Shown: in pieces, positions 61,955-64,000 of the stretch | How the letters are laid out: each line of letters begins with the position of its first letter | How positions within the stretch are numbered: the stretch's first letter is position 1 | Assembly (NCBI RefSeq): GCF_900604315.1 | Contig: NZ_LR026978.1 | Location: 1,839,615-1,903,614 of the forward strand | Source of the DNA: [Erwinia] mediterraneensis | GTDB lineage: Bacteria; Pseudomonadota; Gammaproteobacteria; Enterobacterales; Enterobacteriaceae | DNA length: 64,000 bases | Reading direction: 5' to 3' | Translations under genes and position numbers: made by a program | Notes under the pieces: generated by a model | What the model was told of the DNA's origin: nothing | Databases searched by the model: none | What the model saw: only the letters and a program-made list of their open reading frames with translations

Positions 61955-63757
61955 ATGCCGACCGCTGATGCCAGAATAGATCGGTTTTTTACCACAACCA
62001 GTCTGTTGACCAGCAATACCCCCTCGGAAATGCAACCGTTGCTTAAGGCTGCGCAAGCGAAGTCTATTCTCTCACCGGAGGAACGAGCTGCTCTGGTGAG
62101 AGAAGCACAAAAAAATTTTCAGACACCGGGAGAAACAGGCAACTGGCCAGCAATTACCGCGCCAGTGGGGAATACAGAAGAGATGCCTAGCCTGGCCTTT
62201 TTTGTTTTCAATTTGCTGAGATTAAGTGGCGCCATTCAGCTTGATAAGCTGCTGGCGAATTTACGCAATGCAGGCTTAACGGCACAGGCGCAATATAATT
62301 ACCTGATCGGCATGGCTACGCAAATCAGTCAGGCTTTCAATGCGGCAGAAAACGCCGAAGCGGCCTTTCAGCAGGCAAAGGAGCAGTTAAAAGCGGCCGA
62401 GCAGTATGAAGCGGCGGCGCAGGCAGCGGTAGAAGCGGCGCAGGGAGAACTGGACGGCCTGCAATCTGATGATCCCCGTTATGCGCAGACGCAGGAGAAG
62501 CTCAGGCAGGCACAAGCCGCTTTTACCGAGGCGAAGAAAAGCACGCAGCAGGCGCGTGTAGCGGCTGATCAGGCACAGAGTGCGTCTCAGACGGCACAGG
62601 ATAATTACGCCTTATTAACCCAGCAAGGCCAGATTCAGAAATTTAATGATGCCTTAGTCTCAAATCTGTTCAACGCGCCGCTGAAAATTTCTGAGAAGTC
62701 AGCGACGGCGACCACGGCATTGATTATTGCGCAGCTTATTCAGTTACTGGGTGACAAGTCAGTTAAAAAACTGCAGGCCGATCTGGAAACCTCCAGCCGA
62801 GTGCAAAAAAGCCGTCAGAATGAGATGCTGAAAAAATCGGAGGAGTATCAGGAAAAGCTGCGTCGTGCAGAAGAGGCCAATAAAATTACCGGTTGCCTGG
62901 GGAAAATCCTTGGCGGGCTGGCCATGGTCGTTGGCGCGATCACCTCGATTTTTGGCGGTGCGGGCATCGGGGTAATGGCTGTCGGTATCGGCCTGCTGGC
63001 CGCGGATGGCATTACCGAAGCGGTGACCGGACAATCGCTCACCGGCATGATGATGGAACCCATCATGAAATATGTGCTTAATCCGCTGATGAATATTATT
63101 GGCGATGCGGTAAAAGCCATTTTCGATTATACGCCGTTAGGTTTGTTAATCAGCGCCATCGATAAAGCGACCGGCAGTAATATTATGGACACCGTGCATG
63201 CCGTGGTCACGGCGGTGGCGGCAGTCGCCATCATGGTGGCCGTAGCAATGCTGGCAAAATCGGCCGCGAAATTCGTAATAAAAAGCATGGATAAAGCGCT
63301 GGCTGAGTTTCTTGGGCAATCAATCAAACAGCAATTACAGCAAACCTTTAAAAAATTACTGCCCGCGATTATAAAAAATGCCGCTAAGCAGATGAGCAAA
63401 GCGCTCGGCCAGGTAAAAAGCATTCTCTCGGAAAAACTGGCCAAAGATCCTGCTACTTTGCAGGCCACCTTGCTGTGGCTGGAAAAACTAAGGCTGTTAA
63501 CTCATCTCTCCTCCACGGGTGTGCAGGCCACCGGTAATATTGTGTCTGGCAATTTACAGGCGGAAGCCTCACTGGCGCTTGCGGAGATGAAGATAAATGA
63601 AGCTGCAATCAATATTAATAAAGATAACCTTGATCTGATTATAAAACATTTTAAACGCGAGAGTAATGTATTCACAGAATTAACTAAATATGTCTCAGAG
63701 GTGCTGTTGCAAGAGCAACGCGCTGGCCGCTTTGTATTAAAAAACATGTCAGCCTGA
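61955..63757 (+). CDS. sipB: T3SS translocator SipB (IpaB-like)
   Basis: The 600-residue product (Salmonella SipB 593) is the major pore-forming translocator inserted into the host membrane. Residues 120-250 form a long coiled coil rich in Ala, Gln and Glu. Two hydrophobic regions lie at about 313-352 (KILGGLAMVVGAITSIFGGA part) and 415-437 (VVTAVAAVAIMVAVAMLAKSA), separated by the loop conserved in SipB/IpaB. The N-terminus is polar and holds the secretion signal and the SicA-binding region. AAGGAGAAACT precedes the ATG. Confidence 0.95.
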   Translation: MPTADARIDRFFTTTSLLTSNTPSEMQPLLKAAQAKSILSPEERAALVREAQKNFQTPGETGNWPAITAPVGNTEEMPSLAFFVFNLLRLSGAIQLDKLLANLRNAGLTAQAQYNYLIGMATQISQAFNAAENAEAAFQQAKEQLKAAEQYEAAAQAAVEAAQGELDGLQSDDPRYAQTQEKLRQAQAAFTEAKKSTQQARVAADQAQSASQTAQDNYALLTQQGQIQKFNDALVSNLFNAPLKISEKSATATTALIIAQLIQLLGDKSVKKLQADLETSSRVQKSRQNEMLKKSEEYQEKLRRAEEANKITGCLGKILGGLAMVVGAITSIFGGAGIGVMAVGIGLLAADGITEAVTGQSLTGMMMEPIMKYVLNPLMNIIGDAVKAIFDYTPLGLLISAIDKATGSNIMDTVHAVVTAVAAVAIMVAVAMLAKSAAKFVIKSMDKALAEFLGQSIKQQLQQTFKKLLPAIIKNAAKQMSKALGQVKSILSEKLAKDPATLQATLLWLEKLRLLTHLSSTGVQATGNIVSGNLQAEASLALAEMKINEAAININKDNLDLIIKHFKRESNVFTELTKYVSEVLLQEQRAGRFVLKNMSA

Positions 63758-63795
63758 CAGTTATTTCGTTCAAAATTTAAATCAGAGGTCATTCT

Positions 63796-64000
63796 ATGGA
63801 TATATCATCTGGAATCAGTCTGCATTCACGCGTTTCTGCTTTGCCGGCAGAGATAGTCAATAATTCCGCTTTTAAAAAGGATATTAGTGCTGGCCCGGTT
63901 AATCAAATGAATAAAGGTGTCGCTACAGCTGCGACCTTTGCATTGATAAGCCAGTTGCAAACCAAAAATGCGATGGACGGGGTTACAACGCTGGGCGTGC
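63796..64000 (+). CDS. sipC: T3SS translocator SipC (3' end beyond window)
   Basis: An open frame begins at ATG 63796, with AGAGGT 6 nt upstream, and continues in frame to the window edge (68 codons visible). The N-terminus (MDISSGISLHSRVSALPAEI) is polar and Ser-rich, as in secreted translocators. The SicA-SipB-SipC gene order is constant in SPI-1-like systems. The visible part is too short and variable to identify by sequence alone, so the name rests on position. Confidence 0.75.
   Translation, partial: MDISSGISLHSRVSALPAEIVNNSAFKKDISAGPVNQMNKGVATAATFALISQLQTKNAMDGVTTLGV

Overview
The window looks like the chromosome of a plant- or insect-associated member of the Erwiniaceae (Pantoea, Mixta or Erwinia type). 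The evidence is close similarity of yjcE, actP-yjcH-acs, gltP, sbmA, tsx, gcd and yghU to their enterobacterial counterparts, together with periplasmic glucose/gluconate oxidation genes and an Inv/Spa-type (SPI-1-like) type III secretion system (T3SS). The species cannot be fixed from the sequence alone. No rRNA, tRNA, CRISPR array, transposase or integrase gene was seen.

Region 1 (1-17.8 kb) is the yjcE ... actP-yjcH-acs ... gltP backbone. An accessory block sits between yjcE and actP: a secreted alpha/beta hydrolase, a LysR regulator divergent from a cidAB-like pair, yfaZ, and a 4.2 kb gene for a 1402-residue protein that ends in a eukaryotic-type SET lysine methyltransferase domain. murQ follows gltP.

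Region 2 (17.8-47.4 kb) is mostly metabolic. It holds aer with a FliA-type promoter, a periplasmic YncE behind a Fur box, a fused dihydroxyacetone kinase, sbmA, and a three-subunit gluconate 2-dehydrogenase-type complex behind a GntR-like palindrome. A LysR/2-oxoglutarate hydroxylase pair lies next to an amino-acid binding protein and a DUF2817 hydrolase. Then come tsx with a consensus CRP site, yjdN, an MFS carrier, gcd, a 1.2 kb gap, an MFS carrier with an N-acetylglucosamine-kinase-like protein, a LacI-type regulator with a TIM-barrel isomerase and a Gfo/Idh/MocA dehydrogenase, a second Fur-linked YncE (a lipoprotein), a DUF1330 protein and yghU. Gcd and the gluconate dehydrogenase complex together would convert glucose to gluconate and 2-ketogluconate in the periplasm.

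Region 3 (47.5-64.0 kb) is the T3SS island. iagB is on the minus strand. Opposite it runs invF-invG-invE-invA-invB-invC-invI-invJ-spaO-spaP-spaQ-spaR-spaS-sicA-sipB-sipC, tightly packed, with sipC cut by the window edge. The prg/org needle-base genes, sipD, sipA and hilA-type regulators are not in the window. The needle-length regulator InvJ carries six tandem 48-bp repeats, and spaO has a strong internal ribosome binding site for a short form.

The points most worth following are the SET-domain protein as a candidate effector (including a C-terminal match to a phosphorylation-dependent SUMOylation motif), the tandem repeat in the InvJ ruler, the two Fur-box/YncE units, and the GntR-like operator on the gluconate dehydrogenase operon.
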